DNA of 64,000 bases from Cupriavidus plantarum (GCF_905397285.1 NZ_CAJPUX010000001.1:1798001-1862000); one strand, 5' to 3'; positions 29,462 through 38,834 are shown, counted from the first letter of the stretch. The notes: generated by a model not told the origin, from the letters alone. Numbers and translations: made by a program.

Positions 29462-30478
29462 ATGAGCGAAACCCAAACTTCTGTCGCTGCACCTGTCGTC
29501 TCGGTACGCGACCTGCACGTATCCTTCCACGGCAGCGGCAAGACCATTCAGGCCGTCAACGGCGTCTCTCTGACCGTCAACGCCGGCGAGTCGCTCGCGC
29601 TGATCGGCGAATCCGGCTCCGGCAAGAGCGTCACGCTGCGCGCGCTGATGCGCCTGCATCCGCCGCGCCGCACGCGCATGGAGGGCGAGATCCGCGTCGA
29701 TGGCGAGGACGTGCTCGCCATGGACAAACGCGCCCTGTCGCGCCTGCGCGGCGGCAAGGTGGCGATGGTGTTCCAGGAGCCGTTGCTGGCGCTGGACCCG
29801 GTCTATACCGTCGGCCAGCAGATCGTCGAATGTATCCGCACGCATGCGAAGGTCACCAAGGCCGAGGCGCGCGAGCGCGCGCTCAAGGCGCTCGAGTCCG
29901 TCCGCATTCCCAGCCCCGAACGCCGGCTGGCGGCGTATCCGCACGAGATGTCGGGCGGCATGCGCCAGCGCGCGATGATCGCGCTGGCGTTGTCCGCACA
30001 ACCGAAGATCCTGCTGGCCGACGAGCCGACCACCGCGCTCGACGCCACCGTGCAGATCCAGGTGCTGATCCTGATGCGCGAGCTGCAGCGCGAACTTGGG
30101 CTATCCATCGTGTTCGTGACGCACGACATCGGCGCGGCGGTCGAAATCGCCGACCGTGTGGCCGTCATGTACGGCGGCCGTATCGTCGAGGAGGGTCCGA
30201 TCCGCACGCTGATGCGCGAGGCGCGGCATCCCTATACGAACGCGCTGCTCAAGAGCCGGCAGCACGGCATGTCGCGCGGCGAGCGGCTGGAGACGATCGG
30301 CGGCGCGCCGCCCGACCTCTCCGCGCTGCCGCCGGGCTGCACCTTCGCCCCGCGCTGCGCGCACGCGCGGCCCGAATGCCTGAAGGAGGTACCCCGCGCG
30401 GTATCGCTGGGCAACGGCCATCGTGTCAGCTGCGTACTGGTATCGGAGCCCGCCGCCCCGGCCACCGCTGCCGCATAA
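29462..30478 (+). CDS. ABC transporter ATP-binding protein, OppD/DppD type
   Basis: A 338-residue partner ATPase. It has Walker A GESGSGKSV, Q-loop FQEPLLALDPVYT, signature MSGGMRQRAMIALAL, Walker B ILLADEPTTALD and H-loop THD. The C-terminal extension contains LPPGCTFAPRCAHARPEC. The ATG at 29462 follows GAGGAGG. It is 11 bases after the first ATPase gene and 27 bases before the amidase gene, so amidase expression is probably tied to transport. Confidence 0.95.
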   Translation: MSETQTSVAAPVVSVRDLHVSFHGSGKTIQAVNGVSLTVNAGESLALIGESGSGKSVTLRALMRLHPPRRTRMEGEIRVDGEDVLAMDKRALSRLRGGKVAMVFQEPLLALDPVYTVGQQIVECIRTHAKVTKAEARERALKALESVRIPSPERRLAAYPHEMSGGMRQRAMIALALSAQPKILLADEPTTALDATVQIQVLILMRELQRELGLSIVFVTHDIGAAVEIADRVAVMYGGRIVEEGPIRTLMREARHPYTNALLKSRQHGMSRGERLETIGGAPPDLSALPPGCTFAPRCAHARPECLKEVPRAVSLGNGHRVSCVLVSEPAAPATAAA

Positions 30479-30505
30479 ACCACTAACCGAGAGGACCTCA
30501 TCGCC

Positions 30506-31696
30506 ATGACCTTTGCCACGCATCCCGCCCGCGCGTTCATGCCCTACCCCGACGTCGCCGTCCCCAACGCGCCGGAAGGCCCCCTCGCGGGCCTCACCTT
30601 CGCGGTCAAGGATCTGTTCGACGTGGCGGGCTACCCGACCGGCGGTGGCAATCCGCATGTGCTCGCCCGCTCGGGCATCAAGACGGCCACCGCGCCCACC
30701 GTGCGGAAATTGCTGGACGCCGGCGCGCAGTTCATCGGCAAGAGCCACACCGACGAAATGGCGTTCTCGATGAACGGCAAGAACTTCCACTACGGGAGCC
30801 CCTACAACGGCGGCGCCCCGGATCGCATCACGGGCGGATCGTCCTCCGGCTCGGCCTCGGCGGTCTCGAACAGCCTCTGCGACTTCGCGCTCGGCACCGA
30901 TACCGGCGGCTCGGTCCGCGCCCCGGCGAGCCACTGCGGCCTGTTCGGCATCCGCCCGTCCCACGGCCGGATCTCGCTCGAACTGTGCCAGCCGCTCTGC
31001 GAGACGCTCGACACCTGCGGCTTCTTCACGCGCGACATCGCCACGTTCGCGCGCGTTGCCGACGTGCTGCTCGGCACGGACACCGCGCCGCTGCCGGCGA
31101 CACCGCGCATGCTCATCGCCAGCGACCTCATGCCGCTGCCGACCGACGAAGCCCGCGCCGCGCTCGCGCCCACCGTGGCGCGGGTGGAAGCCATCCTCGG
31201 GCCAGCCACGCCCGTGACCGTCGCGGACCGGCCGCTATCGGACCTCTACTGGGCGTTCCGGTACATCCAGGGCTGGGAAGCGTGGCAGTCTTCGGGCGAG
31301 CTGATCGAGCAATACGGCCTCGAACTGGGCTCCGATATCGCGGGACGGTTTGCGTTCAGCAAGCAAGTCAGCGCCGAGCAGTTCGAAACATCGAGCCAGA
31401 TCCGCGCCGAGTTCACTGCGCATCTCGGCCGCCTGCTCGGCACGGATGGCGTGCTCGTGCTGCCGACGATGCCCGACATCGCGCCCTTGCGCACGTCCCC
31501 GATGGAACTGTTCGAGGATTACCGCATGGCGGCCGCGCATATGCTGTGCCTGACGCCGCTGTCCGGCTTCCCGCAACTGAGCCTGCCGCTGTCGGGCCGC
31601 GAGGGCGCGCCCTATGGCATTTCGCTGCTGGGGCCGAAGGGCAGCGACCGCAGCCTGATCGCCGTGGCGGAGACGCTGCTGGCCAGCTGGGGCTGA
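30506..31696 (+). CDS. amidase-signature family hydrolase (second amidase)
   Basis: A 396-residue amide hydrolase, short for the family. The triad is Lys35 (FAVKDLFDV), the serine cluster in ITGGSSSG (108-115) and nucleophile Ser136 (TDTGGSVRAP). The 35-residue N-terminal part before the first motif resembles plant and bacterial indole-acetamide-hydrolase/AMI1-like enzymes more than GatA, but the substrate is unknown. A GAGAGG-type ribosome site precedes the ATG. It lies in one run with the ABC importer, so it probably acts on the imported compound. Confidence 0.88.
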   Translation: MTFATHPARAFMPYPDVAVPNAPEGPLAGLTFAVKDLFDVAGYPTGGGNPHVLARSGIKTATAPTVRKLLDAGAQFIGKSHTDEMAFSMNGKNFHYGSPYNGGAPDRITGGSSSGSASAVSNSLCDFALGTDTGGSVRAPASHCGLFGIRPSHGRISLELCQPLCETLDTCGFFTRDIATFARVADVLLGTDTAPLPATPRMLIASDLMPLPTDEARAALAPTVARVEAILGPATPVTVADRPLSDLYWAFRYIQGWEAWQSSGELIEQYGLELGSDIAGRFAFSKQVSAEQFETSSQIRAEFTAHLGRLLGTDGVLVLPTMPDIAPLRTSPMELFEDYRMAAAHMLCLTPLSGFPQLSLPLSGREGAPYGISLLGPKGSDRSLIAVAETLLASWG

Positions 31697-31733
31697 GCGC
31701 ACTCTGCGGCGGCCTCCTGAAACCTAAGGTTTT

Positions 31734-31756
31734 CCCTTCTCCCATCGGGGGAAGGG
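31734..31756 (+). other. intercistronic hairpin before the DUF3830 gene
   Basis: CCCTTCTCCC (31734-31743) pairs with GGGGGAAGGG (31747-31756) around ATC, 20 bases before the DUF3830 ATG. There is no T-run; it may be an mRNA-stabilising or partial stop structure. Confidence 0.4.
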
Positions 31757-31775
31757 AGCACCCATACTCCGACTC

Positions 31776-32189
31776 ATGACAAAAATCCGTATCACGGCCG
31801 CTGGCCACACCTTCATCGCCGAAACCAACCCCGACGCGCCCGAGACCGTGGCCGCGTTCATGAAGCTGCTGCCGTACCGCCAGAAACTCATCCACGTGCG
31901 GTGGAGCGGCGAAGGCTGCTGGATTCCGCTCGGCGAATTCAAGCTCGGCGTGGGGTTCGAGAACCATACGAGCCATCCGTCGGTGGGCGACATCTTGTTC
32001 TATCCCGGCGGCTACAGCGAGACCGAGATCATCCTCGCGTATGGCAGCTGCTGCTTCGCCAGCAAGATGGGCCAGCTGGCCGGTAATCACTTCCTGACGA
32101 TTACCGAAGGGAAGGAGAACCTGCGCGCGCTCGGCACCAAGGTGCTGTGGGAAGGCGCGCAAGACGTGGTCTTCGAACTCGCTGAGTAG
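31776..32189 (+). CDS. DUF3830 family protein (cyclophilin-like fold)
   Basis: A 137-residue protein without signal peptide or membrane segments. I recognise it as DUF3830, a family predicted to have a cyclophilin-like beta-barrel but with no known reaction. Distinctive parts are WSGEGCWIPLG, NHTSHPSVGDILFYPGGYSETEIILAYGSCCFASKMGQLAGNHF. It lies 79 bases after an amidase and ends the ABC importer unit. In this setting it may bind or isomerise the transported compound or an intermediate (inference only). Confidence 0.75.
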   Translation: MTKIRITAAGHTFIAETNPDAPETVAAFMKLLPYRQKLIHVRWSGEGCWIPLGEFKLGVGFENHTSHPSVGDILFYPGGYSETEIILAYGSCCFASKMGQLAGNHFLTITEGKENLRALGTKVLWEGAQDVVFELAE

Positions 32190-32204
32190 CGGAGTAGTCG
32201 GGGA

Positions 32205-32915
32205 TTAGTAGGGGAACATCGTCAGCACCGCGTGCGTGAACTGCGGGCCGACCAATACCATCAACACGCCAGCCAGCACCATCGTCAGGCTGGCGACCAC
32301 CCCCTCCTCCGATCCGCGCTGCCGCGCCCGCACGGTGCCGAAACCGTGCGCGGATGCGCCCAGCGATGCGCCGTTGGCCACTGGCGACAGGTGCATCATC
32401 CCCAGCACGACATCGCCGGCGATCATGCCGACGAGACCCGTGATCACCGTGAACAGCGACACGAGTTCCGCGGAGCCGCCCGTCTGCTGGACCACGGCCA
32501 TCGCGAACGGCGTGGAGATCGAGCGCGCCATCAGGCTGCTCGACACCGTCGGATCGAAGTGGAACATGCCCGCAAGCCACCGCGCGCTGATCACCGCCAC
32601 CAGCATGCCCACCACCACGCCAAGGCTCAGCGCGAGCCAGTGACGCCGCACGATCGCGCGCTGCTCGTAGATCGGCACGGCGAAGGCGATCGTCGCGGGG
32701 CCGAGCATCCAGACGAGCCAATGCGTATCCGCGACGTAATCGCCGTACGGGATATCCGTGGTCAGCAGCAGGCCGATGGTCAGCGCGGGCACCAGGATGG
32801 CCGGCGACAGCCAGATGCGCGGGCGGCGCTGGTAGAACGGTTTGAGCGCAAAGTACAGCGCGCACGTCCACACGATGCAGAACGCGGCGGCGTAGGCATG
32901 CGAATCGGGATTCAT
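32205..32915 (-). CDS. lrgB: LrgB-family membrane protein
   Basis: A 236-residue inner-membrane protein with about seven hydrophobic segments. LrgB/CidB proteins work with LrgA/CidA in holin-like control of murein hydrolase activity or in organic acid export, depending on the organism. Family marks are LLLTTDIPYGDYVADTHWLVWMLGPATIAFAVPIY, the central ARSISTPFAMAV, TVITGLVGMIAGDVVLGMM and GASAHGFGTVRA. AGGAG lies upstream of the ATG. It begins 2 bases after the lrgA stop, so both are one operon. Confidence 0.92.
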   Translation of the reverse strand: MNPDSHAYAAAFCIVWTCALYFALKPFYQRRPRIWLSPAILVPALTIGLLLTTDIPYGDYVADTHWLVWMLGPATIAFAVPIYEQRAIVRRHWLALSLGVVVGMLVAVISARWLAGMFHFDPTVSSSLMARSISTPFAMAVVQQTGGSAELVSLFTVITGLVGMIAGDVVLGMMHLSPVANGASLGASAHGFGTVRARQRGSEEGVVASLTMVLAGVLMVLVGPQFTHAVLTMFPY

Positions 32916-32917
32916 GT

Positions 32918-33349
32918 TCAGGACTCCTGCCCCCGGCGGGCGGCGATCCACCGCTCGAGACGGCAACCGACATGCACGGCCAGCGCGGTGGCGGCCATGA
33001 CGAGCACCGTCCCGACGACCACGGCGATGACGATCTGCACGCCCTGCGTGCGGAACAAGTGGCCGTACTGCATCACGGCCACGACGCATGGGATGAAGAA
33101 CAGCACGAGCTCACCGAGCAGCCAGTTGGCGCCGTCCCGGAACCACAGCACGTTGCCGCGCCCGGACAGCAGCAGCCCGAGCACGGCCAGCAGGCCAATG
33201 ACGCCGGGCGACATGGCAAGGCCGGTCAGACGGGTCAGCGCGGCGGCCGCCAGCCAGATCGCCACCATCACCGCGATCTGGGCGGCAACCCGCATGGGCG
33301 CCGGCGATGCCAGCCGGCGGGTGAGATAGGTGGACACAACGGTTTTCAT
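32918..33349 (-). CDS. lrgA: LrgA/CidA-family holin-like protein
   Basis: A 143-residue inner-membrane protein with four transmembrane segments. Family features are LAMSPGVIGLLAVLGLLLSG, WFRDGANWLLGELVLFFIPCVVAVMQY and the last helix VIAVVVGTVLVMAATALAVHV. The ATG at 33349 is chosen because the in-frame sequence upstream runs through the operator region and into the LysR gene. It is coupled to lrgB. A perfect palindrome lies 57 bases upstream, between this gene and the LysR-type regulator. Confidence 0.9.
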   Translation of the reverse strand: MKTVVSTYLTRRLASPAPMRVAAQIAVMVAIWLAAAALTRLTGLAMSPGVIGLLAVLGLLLSGRGNVLWFRDGANWLLGELVLFFIPCVVAVMQYGHLFRTQGVQIVIAVVVGTVLVMAATALAVHVGCRLERWIAARRGQES

Positions 33350-33400
33350 GCTGCCGATTATTCGCCGCGCGCGATGCGGCGCCAAGGCAACGTTTCCGCA

Positions 33401-33428
33401 CCGGCTGTGCAAATTTGCACAACGCCGG
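33401..33428. promoter_or_regulatory. palindromic operator upstream of lrgAB, LysR-type (T-N11-A)
   Basis: TGTGCAAATTTGCACA (33406-33421) is a perfect 16-bp inverted repeat, flanked by a second CCGGC/GCCGG pair (33401-33405 and 33424-33428). It contains a T-N11-A core as seen in LysR-type sites and lies between the LysR gene stop and the lrgA start. Confidence 0.65.
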
Positions 33429-33444
33429 CGCCCAGGGGGTGCCC

Positions 33445-34368
33445 CTACCGTCGCTTCCCCTTCGGCCCCAGAAACATCGCCCTGCTCGCATCCACCTCGT
33501 CGGCGATAAACCTCGCCACCTCCCGCACATGCGCCGCACGCTGATGGTCCACGTGCACGTGCATGTGGAACGTGGCCTGCACCTCGACCTCCTCCGGCAG
33601 CACCGGCACCAGCTCGGGAAAGTTGAAGGCGATGTACGCCGGCAGAATGCACAGGCTGCGGCCAGCCAGCGTGGCCTGCACCTGCGTCAGCAGGTTCGAC
33701 GACCGCAGCCGCGGATGCAGCGGCACCTCGGTGACGCCGAGAAAATTGAGCTCCGGCGTGAACAGCAGGTCCTCCATGTACCCGATGAACGCATGCCCGG
33801 CCAGATCCTGCTGGTTGCGGATCGGCGGCGCGGACTTCAGATAGCTGCGGGCACCATACACATGCATGCTGTACTCGGTCAGCCGCCGCGACGCCACGCG
33901 CAGATGCTCGGCACTGGACAGGCCGATGGCGATGTCCGCCTCACGCTTGGCCAGACTGAACAACCGCGGCGCGGCAATGAGCTCGATCTCGAGCCGGGGG
34001 TTTTTCTCGAGCAGCTTGTGGATGCGCGGGGCAAGGAAGTAGGTGCCAAACCCGTCGGGCGCCCCGATGCGGACGGTGCCGCCAATCTCGTGGCCCCCTT
34101 CGGCCACCGCCCGCGTGGCGACCATCGCGCTCTCGATCCCCTGCGCGGCCTCCATGAGCCGATTGCCCGCCTCGGTGAGCTCGTAGCCAACGTTGGACTT
34201 GTGGAACAGCCGGCTATTGAGCGCCCGCTCGAGCGACTGCACATGGCGCGCCACGGTGGTGTGCTCGGTCCCCAGCTGCTCGGCGGCCGCACTGAGCGTC
34301 CCGGTGCGGGCCACGGCGAGGAAATAGCGGAAGTCGTCCCAGTTTTCTTTCGGCGGCCGGCTTGGCAT
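33445..34368 (-). CDS. LysR-family transcriptional regulator
   Basis: A 307-residue regulator. The N-terminal helix-turn-helix (WDDFRYFLAVARTGTLSAAAEQLGTEHTTVARHVQSLERALNSRLF) is of the subgroup usually annotated as AraC/LeuO-independent LysR. The effector domain begins around GGTVRIGAPDGFGTYFLAPRI. A His-rich patch ATFHMHVHVDHQRAAH is near the C-terminus. It precedes lrgAB in the same direction and probably regulates it. ATG 34368 is preferred over an in-frame TTG at 34398; neither has a clear Shine-Dalgarno. Confidence 0.9.
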   Translation of the reverse strand: MPSRPPKENWDDFRYFLAVARTGTLSAAAEQLGTEHTTVARHVQSLERALNSRLFHKSNVGYELTEAGNRLMEAAQGIESAMVATRAVAEGGHEIGGTVRIGAPDGFGTYFLAPRIHKLLEKNPRLEIELIAAPRLFSLAKREADIAIGLSSAEHLRVASRRLTEYSMHVYGARSYLKSAPPIRNQQDLAGHAFIGYMEDLLFTPELNFLGVTEVPLHPRLRSSNLLTQVQATLAGRSLCILPAYIAFNFPELVPVLPEEVEVQATFHMHVHVDHQRAAHVREVARFIADEVDASRAMFLGPKGKRR

Positions 34369-34410
34369 GGATGGAGTCGGTGACGAGCGCAATGACAATG
34401 ACCACGCATC

Positions 34411-37400
34411 TTACCCGGCCATCACGCCCCCATGCGCCTCCGGCCTCCGTACCCGGAACCACGCCGCATACAGCGCCGGCAGGAAGAGCAGCGTCAGCAC
34501 GGTGGCGATGATCAGCCCGCCCATGATCGCCGCCGCCATCGGCCCCCAGAACAGCGACCGCGACAGCGGGATCATCGCCAGTACCGCCGCCGCGGCGGTC
34601 AGGATGATCGGGCGGAATCGCCGTACCGCCGATTCCACGATGGCATCCCAGGGCGCCGCCCCCGCCGCGATGTCCTGCTCGATCTGGTCCACCAGAATCA
34701 CCGAGTTCCGGATGATCATGCCCAGCAGCGCGGTAATACCCAGTTGCGCCACGAACCCCATCGGCGCATTGAGCAGCAGCAACGTCGCGGCAGCCCCGAT
34801 CAACCCGAGCGGCCCCGTCAGAAAGACCATCACCGCGCGCGAGAAGCTATGCAGCTGGAGCATCAGCAGCGTGAAGATCAGGAAGATACACAGCGGCAAT
34901 TGCGCGGCAATGGAGGCCCCCGCCTTGCCGCTCTCTTCCTCCGCCCCGGCAATCGTAATGAGATACCCCGGCGGCAACTCCGCCCGCAAGGCATCGAGCT
35001 TCGGATTGATCTGCGCCGTCACGGTAGGCCCCTGGATCCCCTCGACCACATCGGCCTGCACGGTAATGCCAAAGTCGCGATTCTCGCGCCAGATCACCCC
35101 CGGCTCGGATTGCAGCGTCACGCGGGCGATCTGCGTCAGCGGCACCACACGCCCCGTGTTGGTCGGCACCAGCGCATTGGTCAGATCGGACATCGCATCG
35201 CGCTCGTTCAGCGGCGCGCGCATGACGATATCGATGAGCTTGTCCGCATCGCGATACTGCCCCACGGGCACGCCGGTCAGCACGGTCTGCGTGACCCGCG
35301 CAATCGCATTCGTGGTCACGCCCAACGCCCGCGCCTTGTCCTGATCGATCTCCAGACGCAGCATCTTGACGTTCTCGTTCCAGTTGTCATTGACGCCAAC
35401 CGTATTCGGGTTGTCGTTCATCACAGCCTTCACCTTGTCGGCCAGTTTCCGCACCGTCGCCGCATCGGGCCCGATCACGCGGAACTGCACGGGATACGCC
35501 ACCGGCGGCCCGTTCGGCAGCAGCTTCACGCGCCCGCGCATCTGCGGAAACTGCGTGGCGAGCACGTTCACCACGCGCTGCCGCAACGCATCGCGTACCT
35601 CGCCGCTCTTCGGCATCACGATCGCCTGCGCGACGTTGCTCTGAGGAAAGATCTGGTCGAGCGGCAGATAGAAGCGCGGCGCCCCCGTGCCGACGAACGT
35701 CGTCACACTCTGCACGTCGCCATCATGCTGCATCGCGCGTTCGAACCGCCGAGCCTCCGCCTCCATGTTCGCGAAGCTCGTCCCCTCGGGCATCCACAAC
35801 TCGACCATCAGCTCGGGCCGGCTCGAATCCGGGAAAAACTGCTTCTCGACAAACTTGAACGCAAAGATCCCCAGCGCGAACGCCACGAGCGTGATGGCGA
35901 TCACCGTCTTGCGCCACGTCACGCACCAGTCGACGAGCCGCCGGAAGCGCGCGTAGAACGGCGTGTCGAAGACCTCGTGATGCCCGCCCGCCGTGGTCCG
36001 CGTCTTCAACAGCAGATACCCGAGGTAAGGCGTGAAGTACACCGCCGCGAACCACGACAGCACGAGCGCGAGCGCCGTCACCGCGAAGATCGCGAACGTG
36101 TATTCGCCAACGGTGGACCGTGCCAGCCCCACCGGCAGGAAGCCCGCCGCCGTGATCAGCGTGCCCGTCAGCATCGGCATCGCGGTCGAGGTATAGGCAA
36201 ACGTCGCCGCCTCCATCTTGGAGAAGCCTTCCTCGAGCTTCCGCACCATCATCTCGACCGCGATGATCGCGTCATCGACGAGCAGCCCGAGCGCGACGAT
36301 CAGCGCCCCGAGCGATATCTTGTGCAGACCGATGCCGAAGATATCCATGAACAGGAACGTCACCGCAAGCACCAGCGGAATCGTCAACGCCACCACGAGC
36401 CCGGGCCGCACATCGAGCCGCAGCGGCCGGGTATGCAGCCCCAGCGACACGAAGCTGACGCCCAGCACGATGACCACCGCCTCGATCAGCACATGCACGA
36501 ACTCGCCCACCGAGCGCTTGACCGCCTGCGGCTGGTCCTGGACCTGATCCATCTCGATGCCGACGGGCAACTGCCCGCGCAAGCCGTCCACCACGCGCCG
36601 CAATTCCTTGCCGAGCGCGATGATGTCCCCGCCCTTCTCCATCGAAATGCCGAGCCCGATCACATCCTTGCCATTGAAGCGCATGCGCGACGCGGGCGGA
36701 TCGATATACCCGCGATAGACATGGGCAATGTCGCCAAGGCGGATGTTGGCGATGCCGTTCGGCCCGCGCAGGACCAGGTCCTCGAGGTCCTTGACGTCGG
36801 CAAACTGGCCCGTGAGCCGCACCTGAAGGTTGTCGGTGGGCGTCACCAGCACGCCGCTGCCGGTCGGATTGTTCTGCTCGGTAATCTGGTTGGCGATCGC
36901 ATTGATGTCGAGCCCCAGCTGCGCGAAACGCGCCTGATTGAACTCGATGTAGACCTTCTCGTCCTGCAGGCCGAGCAGCGTGACCTTCGCCACGGCGGGC
37001 ACGCGCAGCAGCGCCTGCCGTACGAGATCCGCGTACTCGCGCAGTTCCTTGTAGGTGAAGCCATCCGCGGAGAGCGCATAGATGGAGCCATACACGTCGC
37101 CGAACTCGTCGTTGAAGTACGGTCCGCGCACGCCCTGCGGCAGCGTCTGCGCGATATCGCCGATCTTCTTGCGCACCGTGTACCAGATCTGCGCGGTGTC
37201 CTTCGCCGGCGAATTGTCCGCGAGCTGGAAGATGACCGTGGTCTCGCCCGGTTTGGAGAAGCTGCGGATCTTGTCCGCGTACGGCACCTCCTGAAGCTGC
37301 CGCTCGATCTTGTCCGTGACCTGCACGGCCATCTGCTCGGCGGTGGCGCCGGGCCAGAAGGCCTGCACCACCATCACGCGGAACGTGAACGGCGGATCTT

Positions 37401-37521
37401 CATCCTGGCCAAGCTGGAAGAAGGCGAGCAGGCCGCCGATCAGCAGCACGACGAGCAGGTAACGCGTGAGCGGCTGGTGTTCGAGCGCCCACCGCGACAG
37501 ATTGAAGCGGGAATGGTCCAT
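34411..37521 (-). CDS. RND efflux transporter permease, HAE-1 / TriC-like
   Basis: A 1036-residue proton-driven inner-membrane pump. Residues 20-38 form the first transmembrane helix; large periplasmic loops follow the first and seventh helices. The proton relay aspartates are Asp416 and Asp417 (LGLLVDDAIIAVEMMVRK). The N-terminal LGQDEDPPFTFRVMVVQAFWPGATAEQMAVQVTDKIE matches TriC-type members. It starts 15 bases after the adaptor gene, so the two form an operon. No outer-membrane channel gene follows; the pump must borrow one from elsewhere. Substrates unknown. Confidence 0.94.
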   Translation of the reverse strand: MDHSRFNLSRWALEHQPLTRYLLVVLLIGGLLAFFQLGQDEDPPFTFRVMVVQAFWPGATAEQMAVQVTDKIERQLQEVPYADKIRSFSKPGETTVIFQLADNSPAKDTAQIWYTVRKKIGDIAQTLPQGVRGPYFNDEFGDVYGSIYALSADGFTYKELREYADLVRQALLRVPAVAKVTLLGLQDEKVYIEFNQARFAQLGLDINAIANQITEQNNPTGSGVLVTPTDNLQVRLTGQFADVKDLEDLVLRGPNGIANIRLGDIAHVYRGYIDPPASRMRFNGKDVIGLGISMEKGGDIIALGKELRRVVDGLRGQLPVGIEMDQVQDQPQAVKRSVGEFVHVLIEAVVIVLGVSFVSLGLHTRPLRLDVRPGLVVALTIPLVLAVTFLFMDIFGIGLHKISLGALIVALGLLVDDAIIAVEMMVRKLEEGFSKMEAATFAYTSTAMPMLTGTLITAAGFLPVGLARSTVGEYTFAIFAVTALALVLSWFAAVYFTPYLGYLLLKTRTTAGGHHEVFDTPFYARFRRLVDWCVTWRKTVIAITLVAFALGIFAFKFVEKQFFPDSSRPELMVELWMPEGTSFANMEAEARRFERAMQHDGDVQSVTTFVGTGAPRFYLPLDQIFPQSNVAQAIVMPKSGEVRDALRQRVVNVLATQFPQMRGRVKLLPNGPPVAYPVQFRVIGPDAATVRKLADKVKAVMNDNPNTVGVNDNWNENVKMLRLEIDQDKARALGVTTNAIARVTQTVLTGVPVGQYRDADKLIDIVMRAPLNERDAMSDLTNALVPTNTGRVVPLTQIARVTLQSEPGVIWRENRDFGITVQADVVEGIQGPTVTAQINPKLDALRAELPPGYLITIAGAEEESGKAGASIAAQLPLCIFLIFTLLMLQLHSFSRAVMVFLTGPLGLIGAAATLLLLNAPMGFVAQLGITALLGMIIRNSVILVDQIEQDIAAGAAPWDAIVESAVRRFRPIILTAAAAVLAMIPLSRSLFWGPMAAAIMGGLIIATVLTLLFLPALYAAWFRVRRPEAHGGVMAG

Positions 37522-37535
37522 GCGCGCGGCCCGGT

Positions 37536-38804
37536 CTACTTCGGGCCGCCGCCCGAGGCGGCCACCGGCGTACTCGGGGAAACGCTCTGCATCGGCTTGA
37601 CCGCCTGGCCTTCCTTGAGCAGATGCACGCCGGCGGTGACGATGGTCTGCCCGGGGGCCAGACCCTGCCGGATCACGATGTCGTTGCCGATGGCCTCGCC
37701 CAATGTCACCTGCACGGGCCGCACCGTGCCGCGCGCGCTTTCCACCGGGACCTTGCCGTCGGCCTTCCGGTCCGTCCTGACGGGTTCGTAGATCCACACC
37801 AGGTTGCGCCCCTGATCCTGTAATAACGCGGTCAACGGCACGCGGATCGCGGCCGTCTCACCCGTCCGCAGGAACGTCACCACCGCCGTCATGCCGATCC
37901 GCAGATCGGCCGGCGGATTCGGCACCGACACGCGCGTGGGATAGGTCCGCGTCACGGGATCGGCCGCGGCCGAAATCTCGCGCACGCGCGCGGGCAGCCT
38001 GCGATCGGGCTCGGCCCAGGTATGGACCGTCACGTCGCCCACCGCGCGCAGCATTTCCACCTGATCCTCGGGCAGCCCGATCGCCACTTCCTTCTCCGCG
38101 GTCTGTGCCACGCGAATCACGGGCTGCCCCGGGGTCACCACCTGCCCCACCTCGGCGTCGATCGCCGTGACCACGCCATCGGCATCGGCGGTCAGCACCG
38201 CATAGCCGGTCTGGTTCGCCTGATTGCGCAATCCCGCCTCGGCCTGCTGGAGGCGCGACACTGCCGCATCGTACGTAGCCTGCCGGCGATGCTGCTCGGC
38301 GGCGCTGATAAAACCGCGCTGGAACAGCTCGTTGTAGCGCTTGAGGTCGGACGCCGCGAGGTCGCGGTCCGTCTTCGCCGCGTCGTACTGCGCGCGCGAA
38401 CCCTGCTCCGCGAGCGCGAGGTCGGTCGGATCGAGCCGCGCGAGCGGCTGCCCCTTGCGCACGCTGGCGCCCACGTCCACGAGGCGCGCGGCGATCTTGC
38501 CGCCGACGCGGAAGCCGAGCCGCGATTCGACGCGCGGGCGCACCTCGCCGGAGAACTCGAACGCGGTCTGCCCGGCCGCGGGATGCAACTGCATCAATCT
38601 CACCGGACGGACGTCCGGTGCCGCTTCCTTCGGCTTGCCGCAGCCGGCCAACGTGAGCGCCCCCGCCATCAGCAGCACCGTACCCACGCTGGCGGCCATG
38701 GCGGCGCGCGCGGAGGCGGCGCCACCACGCGCGGCAACGGCAGGCGCGGAGATGAGGGGGGCGGCAGCAGGCTCGGGGACGGCCCCGACAAGGGGTGCGG
38801 GCAT
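37536..38804 (-). CDS. RND efflux periplasmic adaptor (HlyD/MFP family), predicted lipoprotein
   Basis: A 422-residue membrane fusion protein linking the pump to an outer-membrane channel. A lipobox LAGC occurs about residue 55 (MAGALTLAGCGKPKEA), so it is likely lipid-anchored. It has the biotinyl-like half RVGGKIAARLVDVGASVRKGQPLARLDPTD, a coiled-coil hairpin (about 130-185) and a beta-barrel domain with DLRIGMTAVVTF. The start at 38804 gives an unusually long, Pro/Ala-rich signal region; the ATG at 38699 would give a normal-length signal. It is first in the operon, behind a good promoter. Confidence 0.92.
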   Translation of the reverse strand: MPAPLVGAVPEPAAAPLISAPAVAARGGAASARAAMAASVGTVLLMAGALTLAGCGKPKEAAPDVRPVRLMQLHPAAGQTAFEFSGEVRPRVESRLGFRVGGKIAARLVDVGASVRKGQPLARLDPTDLALAEQGSRAQYDAAKTDRDLAASDLKRYNELFQRGFISAAEQHRRQATYDAAVSRLQQAEAGLRNQANQTGYAVLTADADGVVTAIDAEVGQVVTPGQPVIRVAQTAEKEVAIGLPEDQVEMLRAVGDVTVHTWAEPDRRLPARVREISAAADPVTRTYPTRVSVPNPPADLRIGMTAVVTFLRTGETAAIRVPLTALLQDQGRNLVWIYEPVRTDRKADGKVPVESARGTVRPVQVTLGEAIGNDIVIRQGLAPGQTIVTAGVHLLKEGQAVKPMQSVSPSTPVAASGGGPK

Positions 38805-38834
38805 CGAAGGAAGAGGTATCAGGACGTCGCGAAA

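Noticed and set aside
34432..37791. 1119-codon open frame opposite the RND permease
   Set aside because: Antisense artefact of GC-rich codon use; the RND protein on the other strand explains the region fully.
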